Assembly: GCA_007258455.2 (NCBI GenBank)
Contig: VDFB02275579.1
Coordinates: 16,241 to 80,240 of the forward strand
DNA length: 64,000 bases
Origin: Sequoia sempervirens
Lineage: Eukaryota; Streptophyta; Pinopsida; Cupressales; Cupressaceae
Direction: 5' to 3'
Shown: positions 1 through 11,731 of the stretch, piece by piece
How positions within the stretch are numbered: position 1 is the first letter of the stretch
Layout of the letters: every line of letters starts with the position of its first letter
Translations under genes and position numbers: made by a program
Notes under the pieces: model-generated
The model's database searches: none
Seen by the model: only the letters and a program-made list of their open reading frames with translations
Told to the model about the DNA's origin: nothing

Positions 1-1440
1 ATTTCTTAATGAAATCCTAGAAATGATGGAATATACCCTAGATTCATGAGTATTAAACTTAGGGTGTACCACATTTTTATGTTTCAGATCTAATTTCAAT
101 CAATCATAAAAAAAATTATTTGTAGTGAAAGTTTTGCATTATGGAATAATGTTACTCCATAAAAAAAGACTGATAGAAGTAATTGTTTAATTTTATTTAA
201 AAAAAGTATAACTTGAATCTACATAGAAAATGCCACTACTCATTTAGTACATCATCCTTGAATTCTTGATTGTTTGTTCTCTAACTGACAAACAAATTGA
301 AAAAAATGAAAAATGTTGATTTTGAGTGTCTCAACCAAGCCAAAAAGTAGGACACACTATTGTAGGATCACTCATGCCAGAGTACATGAATTAATGCTTA
401 TATTCTAATGAATGCCTCAAGGTCTATGCAATCTTAATGATTTTTGTGGGTTGAATACAAGTCCCTTGAGAACTCGATTGTTGTGAGAATTATTTGATGC
501 ACGAGAATGAACTGTGACACACAAGAATAATTTGATACAATGTTGCATAAGAGACCTCTTTGCCTTCACCTTCCTTATGTTTGAATATGTGAAGGTGGTG
601 TACTGATTGATTACGTAAATGATCAAAGACAACATACAAAGACATGTAGATGCGCTATATGATTTTGATGTAAATGTGTTCCTTTTGAGCTCAAATCTTA
701 AATGTTCTTAAGAGTGATTGCTACTTGTTCCACTATATGAATTAATTGCACATTAAATCTCTTTAAATATCAATAAGTTGCTCAAACATATGTAAAGTCA
801 ACCCACAAAGACTAGTTAAAAGAGGTTGGAATTTGGTAATTAAAAATTAAAAATAATAATTTTTTTGGGTCAAATTTCAAACACAATCGACCTTAGATAG
901 AAAAAGAGATAGTTTTGAGACAATGATAGACATTAGTCCAAATATAAGCTAATGAATTATGTATAAATGAAAAATATATGAAAATACATATAAATAAAAA
1001 TATTATAAGATCAAATAATAAATGTAAAATGTAAGAATAAATATTAGATCATAAACTAAACTTAACACAAATAAATATCACTCATCAATATATAATTATA
1101 TTAAAACATTCCATTAAAATATACAAATTTCCCATTAAAATAACATAATATTAAATAACTTTTTAATTAATCAACGTGCAGTACTATTTATATATTATAA
1201 TAAATTCAAAAGTCTAGAAATTAAAGTGGGGTCCTCTGAAACTGAAGGGACATGGTGAGTTTAAGTGAGGGACATGGTGAGTTTAAGTGTCGCCATACTT
1301 AAAAAGCCAATCTCAATGAATGCAAGGTGACAACTATTAATATTGTGGCATATAAATTTCTGTGCAAATCTTAAAAGTAGAAGATACCAATTTTTTTAAT
1401 AAAAATATAACCCTTCACTCCGCACTGGATGTGAAGTGAC
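1..1440. other. AT-rich intergenic DNA, no gene seen
   Basis: Strongly AT-rich sequence with only short random reading frames in all six frames. I see no protein family, RNA gene or intact transposon. The only structure noted is a 22-bp tandem duplication near 1250, listed separately. Confidence 0.6.
1247..1290. repeat. 22-bp tandem duplication
   Basis: Two adjacent copies of a 22-base unit (GGGACATGGTGAGTTTAAGT plus two bases) differ only at the last base. It is probably a replication-slippage product; no function is implied. Confidence 0.85.
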
Positions 1441-1479
1441 CGGCAAATAAAGATCTGCAGATCAAACAGTCTTATTACA

Positions 1480-1760
1480 ATCAAATTTAATCCGTTGCTT
1501 CCTCCAATACCTGCCAGCAATATCTTGATTTTAAAATTAAATAACCTGATACAGGTATACTCTCTTCAAATTTAATCCGTTGTCTCACCGGCCTTACAAA
1601 CACCCAAAATTCCGTTACCTCGAGAACTGCAGGGGTTGCTTTCTGTACTAGACGGACGCCACCCACATTGTTACTTTCCATAAGAATCATCTCTTCTGCC
1701 TCGTGTAGAACTGTCTTTTAAAGACGGAAGAATCCTCTGCTTCCACACTCTCCATCATGG
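1480..1760 (-). other. possible short coding exon, unrecognised
   Basis: This minus-strand stretch is less AT-rich than its surroundings and holds an open frame of 67 codons from an ATG at 1690, open for about a dozen more codons upstream. A second short frame starts at an ATG near 1756 and stops after about two dozen codons, so a frameshift or an unseen splice would be needed to join them. The predicted peptide has mixed, protein-like composition (for example EFWVFVRPVRQRIKFEE), but I recognise no family. It could be the first exon of a host gene, a gene fragment or chance. Confidence 0.2.
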
Positions 1761-1947
1761 CCAATGAGGGAGAAATAATTTTGTTTTTTGTTCCAATCGC
1801 TTTCACTCTAAACAAAAGTTAATATTCTCAAGCGAATTCGCACTTTTCTTGGCTACAAATTTTGCATGACCATGTTCTGCTTTGCAGTACACAACAAACA
1901 TATTTCTGGGCCTCAATTTGATCTTCCTGCCACTCTCGCTTCCTGAG

Positions 1948-2100
1948 GTATGGAACATTTCAGTTGTATAGTTCGAATTTTTGGACTTAAATGATTTATT
2001 AATGCTGATCGATGCATGCTTATGGATATGTGGATTGTTTTTCATATGGGTTTGTATGGAACATCTCTGTTTATGTAGTTTGAATTTTGGACTTAAAATG
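1948..2100. repeat. two direct copies of a ~46-bp segment
   Basis: The segment at 1948-1993 (starting GTATGGAACAT and ending GGACTTAAATG) recurs at 2054-2100 with a few substitutions. A 13-base piece (TCATATGGGTTTG) that precedes the second copy recurs near 2180. This points to an old local duplication. Confidence 0.7.
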
Positions 2101-4524
2101 CTTTGTTTCTATGGTTATATTTAATATTTGGTTACTGCAATTTCAAGGTGTTGTGTTTGTGTTTGTGTGCGTGTGTGTTTCATATGGGTTTGAATCAGTG
2201 TTTGACACGTACGCATGTATGCATTTGCGTCGTGTTTTCAATGGAATGCAGGGTTGGATTCACTGTCTTGGGGAAGGAATTGATCTTCAGACATTGCTTT
2301 GGTAATTTCTTTTATACAGGCAACGTGGATTCTGACTCGCATTTTCTTGAATACAATTTCAAATGCCATCGAATTATTGCTGCTTGGATTTGATTAGTTG
2401 ATGGGTTTTAAATTATCTGAATTTTTTTTGTTCCTGTGTTTTAGCTCCAATAGAAACTGACAATCCTGAATTTTGTTGGCCTGGCCTTGGGTTCAACTTC
2501 AAGCATGTGGCATTTACGGAACTATTCCAACTGCCATGCTGCCTACAATGTTTTTGTTGGAATATTAATGCTTATTGTGGGTACAATTAATTTCTAGGAT
2601 AGTCTATTTTTTATGGTCCACTTAATAAACAGTTACGATTAGAAGACCTTGTAAATCTGCAGATCTATTTTGACCAGACAGGGTTCTTCATCATAGGTGA
2701 AAGGAGGAGATCAGGGGATTCAACATTTAAAGATATTGTAAAATTGTCATCAATTTCGTTAAGATATAATTCTTCAGCATCGGTCAAAGGAGTTGTAGCG
2801 ACCTATAAGTGCTCTGTGATGAGGTTTGGACATTTGCCGATGTAGAAAATTACCATGTTGATACTAGTTATCAAATGGAATGGTGATCATGGAGGCCTAT
2901 TGTTCTCATATTGAGTCCTAAAATATTAGGAACATAATAGGTTTGCGAATATTCTTGTGGATATGGACTGCATGAAGCACATTTTTTTTTGCGAGATCAG
3001 GTAACCCACAATACGTTTCCTTGAGCTATTTCTGTATAAATGAACACTGAAGTTTTACTATTTTGAGCTGACAACAATTGAGTTGTGCAAACACTCTTTC
3101 TGGTCACATGGGTGAGATTATTGGGGCCATATTGGGATGATTCCTCCTGCGATGAGGCCTAATTTCGGGTTGTCAGATAACTGATCCTCTAGAGATAAAT
3201 ATGAATTTTCTTTGAAAGAATTTATCTGGAACCAAACTTTGAGCTCGGGTGCCTTGAAATGATTCAATCATCTTTTGAGTCCCGAGCCTCAGCAGCTTAT
3301 TATGAAAAGTTATTTAAACTTTTTGCTTCCTATCTAGTTACACTGTTATTATCATAACTGCTGCTCATATAGCTTCAGTTTTGTCATGCAGTCTGGTCAA
3401 TTAATATTTCCTATATGTAAGTCCTGTTTATATCAGTTTTTGCTGTATTGAGTGCTTTGTTTGTCAGGTTGTTATGGAGGGACTGATTTCTTGTAGAATT
3501 CATTTTTATTTGATTTATTTCACTATTAAAGTTAATTTCACTGGAACTCCTTCCATTCTTTCCTCTGTTTCTGGTTTCTACAGCTGATATTCAGATTGAC
3601 CACAGTGGCAGACACGTGAAATTGAGAGAGGATGGTAGTTGTCTTCAAGAGATAGGTTGAATTTGAAATGAAGAATCCCTCTATGACAACTTTCATGTTC
3701 TTCATCTATATGGATAAAACAGGAACTGGTATATGCCTTTATCAGAAAGCTTTGAGTTAGACCAAGCTCTAGCAACTGTAGACATGGAACCCATTTTCAA
3801 TGAAGAAAATAACTGAAAGTCTAGACACCAATGATGCACTGACTTTTCCATGTTATGGTTAGCATAAAAGAATAAAGACTAGATCAAATTGTCTAGAACA
3901 CATGGCTAACATCAAGTGCTCAATTTGTAATTATTTAGGATTTTCCAAAGACAATTCACCAGCACAGATACTGACAACAATCAAATATTTTAAATGCTCT
4001 TTTTATTGCTTTTACACCAAGAACTTTATGTGTGCTGAAAATGAACTAAAACCATGCACCAATTCACAATAACGCTAGCAACAACGATGGAAATTGAACA
4101 AACAGCTAAGGAAATAAACTGCAATGTATTTTGGTTGTTATCTTCTAGGTTGCTGATGCAGGATTGCAGCTTTTCAGGTATCATCCTTGTCTTGTCATGT
4201 GGCATTGCCATCTTTGGCTGTTTGTCCAATGCTTGGAGGTCGGATATTTGATAAACGGAGACCCTACCATCTATTTGATCCATTTCAGATCAGATATCCT
4301 TATTTTTGGAGTCATTTGGTCCCACAAAAGCTCAAATTTGAAGTAGACAAGAAAATCCAATACCTCAGCTCTGCTTAAAGAACCACCTACTCTTGATGGA
4401 TAGGTGCTCCATGTGGTCAACCCGTCAATACTAGTGCTCCCTTATTGTTTTTCTGGCATTCTTTTGTAGAATGACTTTCTCATCCGATTCCACTTGTGCA
4501 TTCAGTGCAGAATATTCAATTGAA
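2101..4524. other. no recognisable gene
   Basis: Only short frames occur here. A GT-rich stretch lies near 2150-2180. Splice-like signals exist (for example a TTATACAG acceptor-like site near 2320), but I could not join exons into a known protein. The region may hold introns or untranslated parts of an unidentified gene, or decayed repeats. Confidence 0.4.
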
Positions 4525-5804
4525 TGTAACACTTACCCTTCCTCATCTTATCCAATAGGGATGACTTAAAAAAGGTTGAGGTGTCATGCTCCTGTCAAAA
4601 GAAAGAAAGAGATCACAATATTTAGTCAAATCACAGCACTTAAAGTCTGTGCGAATAAAGTAAACATGGACAGCGATTTTAATAAGGGGATTGATTAAGA
4701 TTATAAGAATAAACAAGGGCAGTGATTTCCTTGAATTAAAGATATTTAATTAAAATTAAATTAAAAGGGTTTTAGGCCAATGATTAAGGTGAATAGTTGC
4801 AACTCTTCAAAAAGGCAGAATAATGAAGAGGTGTGACTTCCTCAAACTTGAAGATATAAGAGGGAGAGCATTTCATTTGAGAAGGAGAGATAGAACATCA
4901 TTCAATCAATCAATTAAGAATAAATATTATGTGACTTCTCCTAATGTGAAAGTTTGTGACTCCCTCAATAATAAGATATAAAAGGGAGATTATTTCCTTG
5001 TGAGAAATCATCAATTTGGGAATGAATGAATGAATCAATTTGGAAATAAATTATTATTCTCAAAAGGCAGCAATGAAGGGTGGTGACTCATTTATTGTGA
5101 AGGGTGGTGACTCCTTCAAGAAATGGATATAAAGGGCAAATTAGTTCATTGACATTCAGTCAGCAATCATCACTCATCTATCCATCAAGCAATCAAAACA
5201 TCAAAAAGATCAATCAAGCAAACGCCAATAAGTCTATCAAATGATTCAAGCATCAAATCATTCAATCATCAAAACACTCAATCATCAATTCCAAACATTC
5301 AAATATCAAGTGAGAAGTCAATTGTCATATATCAATTCATGCAGCAATAAATATACTGCAGAAAATCGATTCAAACAACAATTATTTATAAAAAGAATAC
5401 AATAATTATTCAAGGATTGAATTGTCAATCCATCAAGACATACAAATCAATAGTCTAGCAAATACATCAAGCTATCAATTGTGAATTCTAGGTACTATTT
5501 GCAAATTGGATGGGTTATGGGCTCATGGGGTGGGCTAAGGGTTGGAAGGATGGGGTCTTTTCATGCCCTTGACAAGGTACGGATGGGGTCCTTGGTATTG
5601 TCACTGTTGAGTTAGGGGTGGGGTCCTTTAATTCAACAATTTTGCAAAGTATTTATGGGGAATTCATGATTTGACTCCTCAGGTATTGTGCTATGATCTA
5701 TTGATCTGATTATTATCATAAATTCTTAATCCTGGATAAAACTATTGTCATATTTTGAGTAAATATTGTTGTTTTAAAGAATATCCAAAAAAGGGGACAT
5801 TACA
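4525..5804 (-). mobile_element. possible LTR of the adjacent decayed gypsy element
   Basis: Read on the minus strand, the segment begins TGTAATGTCCCCTTTT at 5804, directly downstream of the integrase-end remnants, and could end with GTTACA at 4525. That gives TG...CA ends and about 1.28 kb. The same first 12 bases start element D and the palindrome units at 48010 and 49478. No second LTR or target duplication is visible, so the distal end is a guess. Confidence 0.35.
4832..5150 (+). repeat. three degenerate units each with a TATA-like core
   Basis: Three loosely repeated units each begin near GTGACT(T/C)C and hold AGATATAAGAGGGAG (TATA-like core near 4854), AGATATAAAAGGGAG (near 4975) and GATATAAAGGGC (near 5126). 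Spacing is about 120-150 bp. They could be duplicated core promoters of a plus-strand transcription unit or LTR. The orientation disagrees with the minus-strand gypsy remnant beside them. Confidence 0.5.
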
Positions 5805-6009
5805 TGAGGTTCTCACATAGGATAGAGAATATACTTGAATTCATTATCATTTTCTGACCCTTCTATTTCAAAGTTATCATACGTGAGAGACTTCAACTTC
5901 TTTTCTTAGTCATGGAGTCTATCCTTGCTCAAATAAAGCCAAACCATTTGCCCAACTTTGAGAAGTGATTCTCCTTCCTATGCTGGTCATGGCATGCATT
6001 GTGCTTAGC

Positions 6010-6790
6010 TTGAAACCCCTTTAGCTTCTTGCGAGACTGGAGGTGGATTTGCTTCACTTTCTCAATGATTGGGTGCTTCCAAATGTGCATCTTCTTTATC
6101 TTTTTGTTTTTGTCAATAATAACATTAAATGGATAAGGAAAATTCTAAGTTGCAAGAAACATTATAGGGTGCCTCTGTCTTGCCCTAAAAACTATTTTGG
6201 GATACTTCTCTTTTATACATCAAATCTATGTGGAGTGTGTGCAGAGGTTTTTGTGCCATTTCATTTCTTGGGGTTCCAAAAGAATTGGCATTTAACATTT
6301 CCACTTCCATTTCCATATAATTTTGGTAGCATCCAAAACATGTCTCAAATAGAGGCTTTTGTGTATAAAAAAAGAAAAAGAAAGTGTGTATCACCCTATT
6401 GCAGGAATGTTGAATGTATGCTGAATTCTCATCCCAACTATTTGCATGATTCAATCATATCCTTTTGAGAGCTGCACCAATGGTCTATCCACTCTTTCTT
6501 CTTACCATTCTCAAATCATTTGTGGATGGAAAGCAATATCTCTTCAACTCTTAATCTATCTTTTTCCTCGTTGTGGTCCAAAACCTGCCCAACAAATATT
6601 TGAAATGATAAGCTTGGGAAACCCAAAGTATGCCCCTGTATTGTTGAAGAACAAATACGTTACCTCTTGTCCACTATTTATATCCTTACATGGAATGACT
6701 ATGTACATTTTGCTAAATCAATATGCTATCATGAATAAGCAGTCATGCCCTTTGTTTGGACATGGATAGTTTACTTCTGAAACCCAGGGA
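6010..6790 (-). pseudogene. integrase remnant of Ty3/gypsy element
   Basis: Minus-strand translation in changing frames gives pieces matching the gypsy integrase core and C-terminus. From about 6760 downwards there is a KGHD(C/Y)LF segment, a stretch resembling the FGLP/SDRD region, then AFHPQ. Near 6450-6340 comes NHANSWDENSAYIQHSCNR followed by KPLFETCFG, which corresponds to the region after the catalytic Glu. Near 6010-5930 is a KARHDQHR-like segment that normally precedes the C-terminal domain. Multiple stops and shifts make it a dead copy. Confidence 0.75.
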
Positions 6791-7204
6791 GATACTTTCC
6801 ATAATTCCATTGCCTACATTGCATTGGTAATGGCACCTTTAATCCAAGTTTCCTAATGCTAGGATTGCTTTGGCTACATTGTACATATCCATGAATGAAC
6901 TTTAGTTACATCCTCTTACATCTTTCACCAATGAACATATTGCTGCAAATCTGCAACTATTTCTCTAACTTAAGTTGCTCCACTAGCTTTTGAGACTGTG
7001 CCTCCCTCATAAGCTGAATTATTTGCATTTTAGGTACACAAAGCTTGCCAAATTTTTAGAATACCCTATCATTAAGGTAGTCATCAGTTTTTCCTTTAAA
7101 CTCTTGGTCCTTGCAGCCTTGCAAATACTGATATACATTCCCCAAAAATGCATCTTTTGTCTGCTCCTTTGAGCCTCTCCATATTCCTGATGTAAATCAT
7201 TCAA

Positions 7205-7410
7205 GCTTCACCAGTGTGCCCATTGCTGAAATCTTTAATTTCATGGGAAGCATAGAAAGCATATTCACCATCTTGTTTGTTATGCCTCTCTTGGGCTTGA
7301 TTACCAAATGGAAATGTTGGAAGCTGTTCCATTCTCTTATAATGCCTTCTCGCTCCAATTTATATTGTGTTTGCAAGTACCATAGAGGTTGATGATTAAT
7401 ATAAACCATG
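7205..7410 (-). pseudogene. RNase H C-terminal remnant of Ty3/gypsy element
   Basis: An open stretch of 70 codons contains NHQPLWYLQTQYKLE and HLVIKPKRGITNKMVNMLS. These correspond to the RTDH-like end of gypsy RNase H and the linker (normally DHQPL...Q and ...KG..N..ADALSR) that leads into integrase. Downstream (7204-7019) an FVYLKCK piece suggests the start of the integrase zinc-binding region. Position and order agree with the RT remnant at 7702-8228. Confidence 0.7.
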
Positions 7411-7701
7411 ATTTACTTTCCCAAGAAGAGTGCTTCCATTTTTAACTGCTCTTGCCGATTCAATCAAATCTTTATTATATGTTGGATAATTTAGAGCAGC
7501 ACTATGCTATGGAATAATTCTGAAAAGTCTTAACCATTCATCCTCCTTCCTCATTGAATTTTCACTTGCATCTGTTCTATCTCAAATGTTTGCTACAAGC
7601 TAGGTAAAGCTAGCAACAGATCAAGGACCAAATTTTTTGTTAATTTGTCAAAAGAATCTTGCTTAGTTTTACCCCATTCAAACACTTAATACTCGCTGAA
7701 A

Positions 7702-8228
7702 TCACATAAGAAGGGTTTGTGATTGTAGAGAAACTGACTGTTTAAACTTTTCTAAATACTGGACAGTATCTACACAGCTTCTTGTTTCTGTTACAGTGGC
7801 AGGTTTTGGACACTTAGGAATGGCTTCGTACTTGGTCAGGTCAAACCTTAATCCATCTACTCCAACCACATAGCCTAAATAGACTAATGATTGCCTTCCA
7901 AATTCATAATGTTTGAAATTAAGTGGCAATTGGTGGTTTTTTAAAGTTTCTAAATTTATGCTTGTTGGATATGGCGTAGATGTTCCTCCCATGTCTTTCT
8001 GAAGATCAAGATGTCATCCAAGTACACTATCACACAAGTGTCAATAAATGAATGTAGCATATAATCCATGATCCCTATGGAAGTGGTGGGTGAATTGAAC
8101 AACCTAAATGGAAGTAGTAGCTTCTCATACAATCTGTTGGGACTTAAATTTGTAGGGCCCTTTTTGCTTGAGTCCCTTTGTTTTCCATGCATTGTCTTAG
8201 CCTTTTCAACCCATCTGTTAATAACCAA
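7702..8228 (-). pseudogene. reverse transcriptase second half, gypsy remnant
   Basis: Two overlapping minus-strand frames (8228-7956 and 7992-7702) carry the RT catalytic block VIVYLDDILIF, preceded by a degraded form of the LPFGLxNAP block and followed by LGYVVGVDGLRFD, which corresponds to the LGHxIS region after the active site. The YLDD aspartates are kept, but the frame shift between the pieces and the missing upstream palm domain show that it is inactive. Confidence 0.8.
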
Positions 8229-8339
8229 TTTTAGAAAATCTACAAGGTTTTTTGTGCTAGGGTGTGCCTCAAATGTCAGTAGTTTTCCCTTCCTTGTGCT
8301 TCAATTAGTTCACCAAAATCAAAATTCAAAAATTGCCTA

Positions 8340-9840
8340 AGTCAAGGAAGTGATCAAAATCTTAGTTGATGAAGGGAGGTGGTCGGTGGTTCCTAGTTTC
8401 TAGTCCCGACCTAAGCTCTGATAGAGTATGCTGAGGGGTTCCTAGTTTCTAGTCCCGGCATTAGCTCTGATAGAGCATGTTGAGGACTTGTGTGCGGGTT
8501 GGTGGTGGAGGTTCTTGCTAGAGGTGAAGTTGTCGACAAAGAGGATTAGTGTATGCACGTAGTGGTGGTTCTTGATTAGTGTGAAAGCTCTGGCGTTACA
8601 AGGAGTGCACATTCGAAGAGTAAGGTGGGTATTTTGACTTAGTGAATCTTTTGTGTTTTCAGTGAATGCATTCGAGTGCCAAAAGGTTGACGAGCTATGT
8701 TTGAATTAAATGGCCTCCACCTACTTGCAGTAATGGTGACACCTAGCCATGTGGCCAAAATTAATTGCAACATCCTCTTTCCATTTGTAAAACTCATCTT
8801 CCAATCTGCGCTGTCCATTCTTGGCATGTTTTATCCTCCACTATGGATTTCAAGGTTGCTGTTGTACCGTGATTTAGGGTTTGGGCCAGAGAATGTTTTT
8901 AATTGGTTTTACTTTCATTTTGAGATTGGGCAATACCAGATCAGAAGGATAACAAAAGAATACTCTAGGAAGGGAGGAAAAGCACAAAGAATTGAATTCA
9001 GAGTAGTTATAAGGATGCAGGGACATTGTCAAACAGTAGAAAGGTTATTGTAATGTCATTGTCCATTCTATGTTTCCATTGATATTTGGTCAAACTTAGA
9101 AAATCTATTATTCATTTGTTTTCTAGAGCACATTTGCTGCTGCGAATGTAAATACCATTGGAGGAATTTGACAAAATTCTAAATTTGTTGCAAGACTTGT
9201 AACAACTCTTGTCATGTTTACATATGAGTTTGAATAGTTCATTAATGGATTACTAAGTATGTGGAGTGGATAGTAAAACATAGTGATGCATTTGAATGTG
9301 TAGATCAAATTACTAGTTGTTTTGTTTTCTTGACATCTCTTCCTTTAAGTTGTGACTCTATTCCCCTTGAGTAGGCACTGGTCTTCTATGTACTCTCTCC
9401 AGTCATAAAATCAAACAAATTATTCAACATTTTCTCTTTATTTCACTTTCAGTATGTGTGGTTCATGGTATCATTGCATGCAGGGAATAATATATACAAA
9501 TTTCAATGATTCATGCAATTCACCCCCACCTTGCACTTACTGTCAAGGTGTTTTGTCAGCTATATAGAGGTCATTTAGCAGTTAGTTGCTCTCAACCCAG
9601 TAACAACTTTGGGGTTGAATCAAGAATTTGGGTTTAGTTGTTGGTTCTTTTGCTTGTTTTATCCTCTCACCTCTATGAATACACTCCTAAGTCCAAACTG
9701 AGCTCCAAGTGAAGGACAAAAAATCCACTCTTGTAGAGTTAGCTCATAGTCCTCCATAGTTCAGTAGATGAACTGTTTCACTCATTTGTTGACAACCTTG
9801 GCCTTGTGAGTGGAGTTTAGTACTAGGAAATGGAGCAGTT
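8340..9840. other. unexplained spacer between two RT halves
   Basis: This stretch separates the two parts of the decayed RT and shows no gypsy motifs that I can identify. It contains a 49-bp tandem duplication at 8388-8485 and short frames without recognisable domains (for example 118 codons at 8697-9053 on the plus strand). An old insertion is the simplest explanation, but I see no clear ends or target duplication. Confidence 0.45.
8388..8485. repeat. 49-bp tandem duplication
   Basis: Two adjacent units start GGTTCCTAGTTTCTAGTCCC at 8388 and at 8437 and share AGCTCTGATAGAG(C/T)ATG. They differ at several bases. Confidence 0.85.
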
Positions 9841-9869
9841 TTTTTGAGACCTAACACAATCTTTCCTTG

Positions 9870-10200
9870 TTATGGATGTGGTTTGCATAGGTTCATCTTC
9901 ACATGAACATGATTGTAGCCCAATTTCAAGTCCAACTTGGTGAAGTTTTGGTATGTTGTAGATGATCCAACAAGTCATTTATATGTGGAAGAGGATACCC
10001 ATTTTTTTAATAGTGATCTTGTTCAAGGCATGTTGTAGATGATCCAACAAATCATTTATACTTGGAAAAAGGTACCCATTTTTTATAGCCAATGTACATC
10101 CTCTACATTCCATCCTTCTTTGGGACCAACATAATTGGTGAACCACTTGGGGAAATGACACCTTGTTCCATTAGATCTTGTTGTTGTCGCTTGACCTCAT
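9870..10200 (-). pseudogene. reverse transcriptase first half, gypsy remnant
   Basis: Minus-strand translation gives GVISPSGSPIMLVPKKDG at about 10160-10090, matching the RT motif before the WRMCxDYR block. Then comes a degenerate IDDLLDHLQ segment and, near 9930-9890, TKLDLKLGYNHVHV, which corresponds to the FTKIDLRSGYHQ block with the first catalytic Asp. Stops and shifts interrupt it. A 58-bp stretch over the DDLLD region is present twice. Confidence 0.7.
9954..10087. repeat. direct duplication (period 77) inside RT remnant
   Basis: The segment beginning TGTTGTAGATGATCCAACAA occurs at 10031 and, slightly diverged, at 9954; both copies run on to a T-rich tract after TACCCA. It duplicates the DDLLDHL-coding part of the decayed RT. 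Confidence 0.75.
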
Positions 10201-10789
10201 TTTACTTCAAAATACAATGCTTCTATTGGTATTAAGGAAATGATGAGTTAGTCAGCAATTGCCAATTTTGTTTCATGATCTACTTGTCTTAGGAAGCACA
10301 CCTCATGCTTCTAAAACATCTCCTTAAACTAGTTCTACCAATGAATGTTTTCTTTTCTTGTGTGCAATTGATTTGTGAGATTCCAACTCGTTGATCCTCC
10401 TAGCTTGTCCTTTAAGAAGAGTAATGCAAGTTGCTTTCTTGCATTTGTGGGTTGTTTGGCTTGGTTGGCACTTTCCAATGTGATCTTGGACATGCTCTTT
10501 TATGCATTGATAATAAAGACTTATTCATTCTCGAGTAAGTGATATTTGTCTTCCATTGTGATGTTGCTCAATATTAATCCACATCCATCAAGGGGAACCC
10601 TGTCTGCTTCCACCTCATCAATGAAATTAGCACCGATGGCAAATATTATTTTGCATTTCTTTACCATTTGCATCTCTACATCACTATGCACCCATTCCAA
10701 GGGGTATTGATGTGGAAGATTGGATCTCTAATCAATATATTTTTTCTTGCACACAAGCCTAATTTATTCTCTTTTACATGGAGAGTAGA

Positions 10790-11430
10790 ACTTAACTCCT
10801 AATGTGACTAAGAAGTTCACCAAGGTACCTGACCATCACATCTTTATTTTTTAGAGAAATCTTATGGCTGATTTTTAAAATTTTGTGTACTCTTGTAGTC
10901 TTGTATGCCTTGTCCTCGTCTTTGCCAGAAGTACAACCATCTGATTTTCTACTCCTCTTTGTAACAAACTGGATAGAACAAGACTTGAACAAGTCCTTGA
11001 AGGTCTCCCACTTTTCCTATTGGTGGTTCTCTGCTCAACCTTAATGCATCCACATAGCTCCATCACCTTACAACTGCATGACCAAGCAATTTTAAACAGG
11101 TGACTGCTATTTCCTCTTCTTCACATACCTTGCACAGACTGATGTAGACCTCAAGTTGTTAAAGTCAATGATCTTGCTTTTCTAATTGACTTGACCTTTA
11201 TATGGTCGAGTTTCTGCTTTTGCTTCCACTTTCAAAGGTGGTTTTGAAGTTGCATTACTTGAATTCTCTCCTACACCTTTGTGTTCTTCTTGTGCCATAT
11301 GAAGTTTGGGGCTGGTTGAAATAAACTTCAAACATGTTACTGAAAAATTCCATTCATCTTCTTCACATCTAGAACTGTGTCTGCCATATTTGATTCGAAT
11401 GTCAACAACCTTTCTTCATGCATATCCTTC
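10790..11430 (-). pseudogene. gag capsid remnant of Ty3/gypsy element
   Basis: In shifting minus-strand frames there are pieces of the retrotransposon gag capsid domain. A QLEVYISLCKV-like start near 11150 is followed by a WW.SYVDALRL-like segment near 11060, then by an FYP-like segment and the RQRRGQSVQEYT-like segment (near 10920-10870), which is characteristic of plant gypsy gag. At least three frames are needed, so the gene is dead. It lies upstream of the RT remnants, as expected. Confidence 0.65.
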
Positions 11431-11731
11431 TCGTGATGCTCAATATCCAAAGCTTTTGTTTGTGACTGCCACTTGTTTCAATTCCCAAATTCAAGGGTTA
11501 AAAACTTAAAGATGATAATTGTCTCCAAACAAATATTTGGTTGAAGACAACACTCATTCAAATGCAAAATTAATTTGTACTATGTACTCTCTGCTGACCA
11601 AATTTGGGATCCATGGCATCATACTAGATGGGACTTTTAGCCTAGAAATCCGTTTTACTAAACTTTCCACCTAATATCCTTACTGAAAATGACAGTCATG
11701 ATATTTTACAACGGTGAGGTATTCTGTAGTA

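Larger units (their letters stand above)
5805..11430 (-). mobile_element. decayed Ty3/gypsy retrotransposon (gag to integrase)
   Basis: On the minus strand, remnants appear in the order gag (about 11.4-10.8 kb), RT first half (10.2-9.9 kb), RT second half (8.2-7.7 kb), RNase H (7.4-7.2 kb) and integrase (6.8-6.0 kb), which is the Ty3/gypsy gene order. Every part carries stops and frameshifts, so no protein can be made. The 1.5-1.8 kb between the two RT halves is unexplained and probably a later insertion or rearrangement. The integrase lies just upstream of a TGTAATGTCCCC start at 5804 that may mark the 3' LTR. Confidence 0.75.

Noticed and set aside
2101..2600. A multi-exon host gene suggested by splice-like sites
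   Set aside because: No set of exons gave a continuous, recognisable protein; the sites are common by chance in AT-rich DNA.
6043..6468. 141-codon plus-strand frame
   Set aside because: It is the antisense shadow of the minus-strand integrase remnant, whose motifs are recognisable.
8437..8485. TATCAGAGC-like complement near 8455 as a tRNA primer-binding site
   Set aside because: Only about nine bases match, it is part of a tandem duplication, and no LTR end lies next to it.
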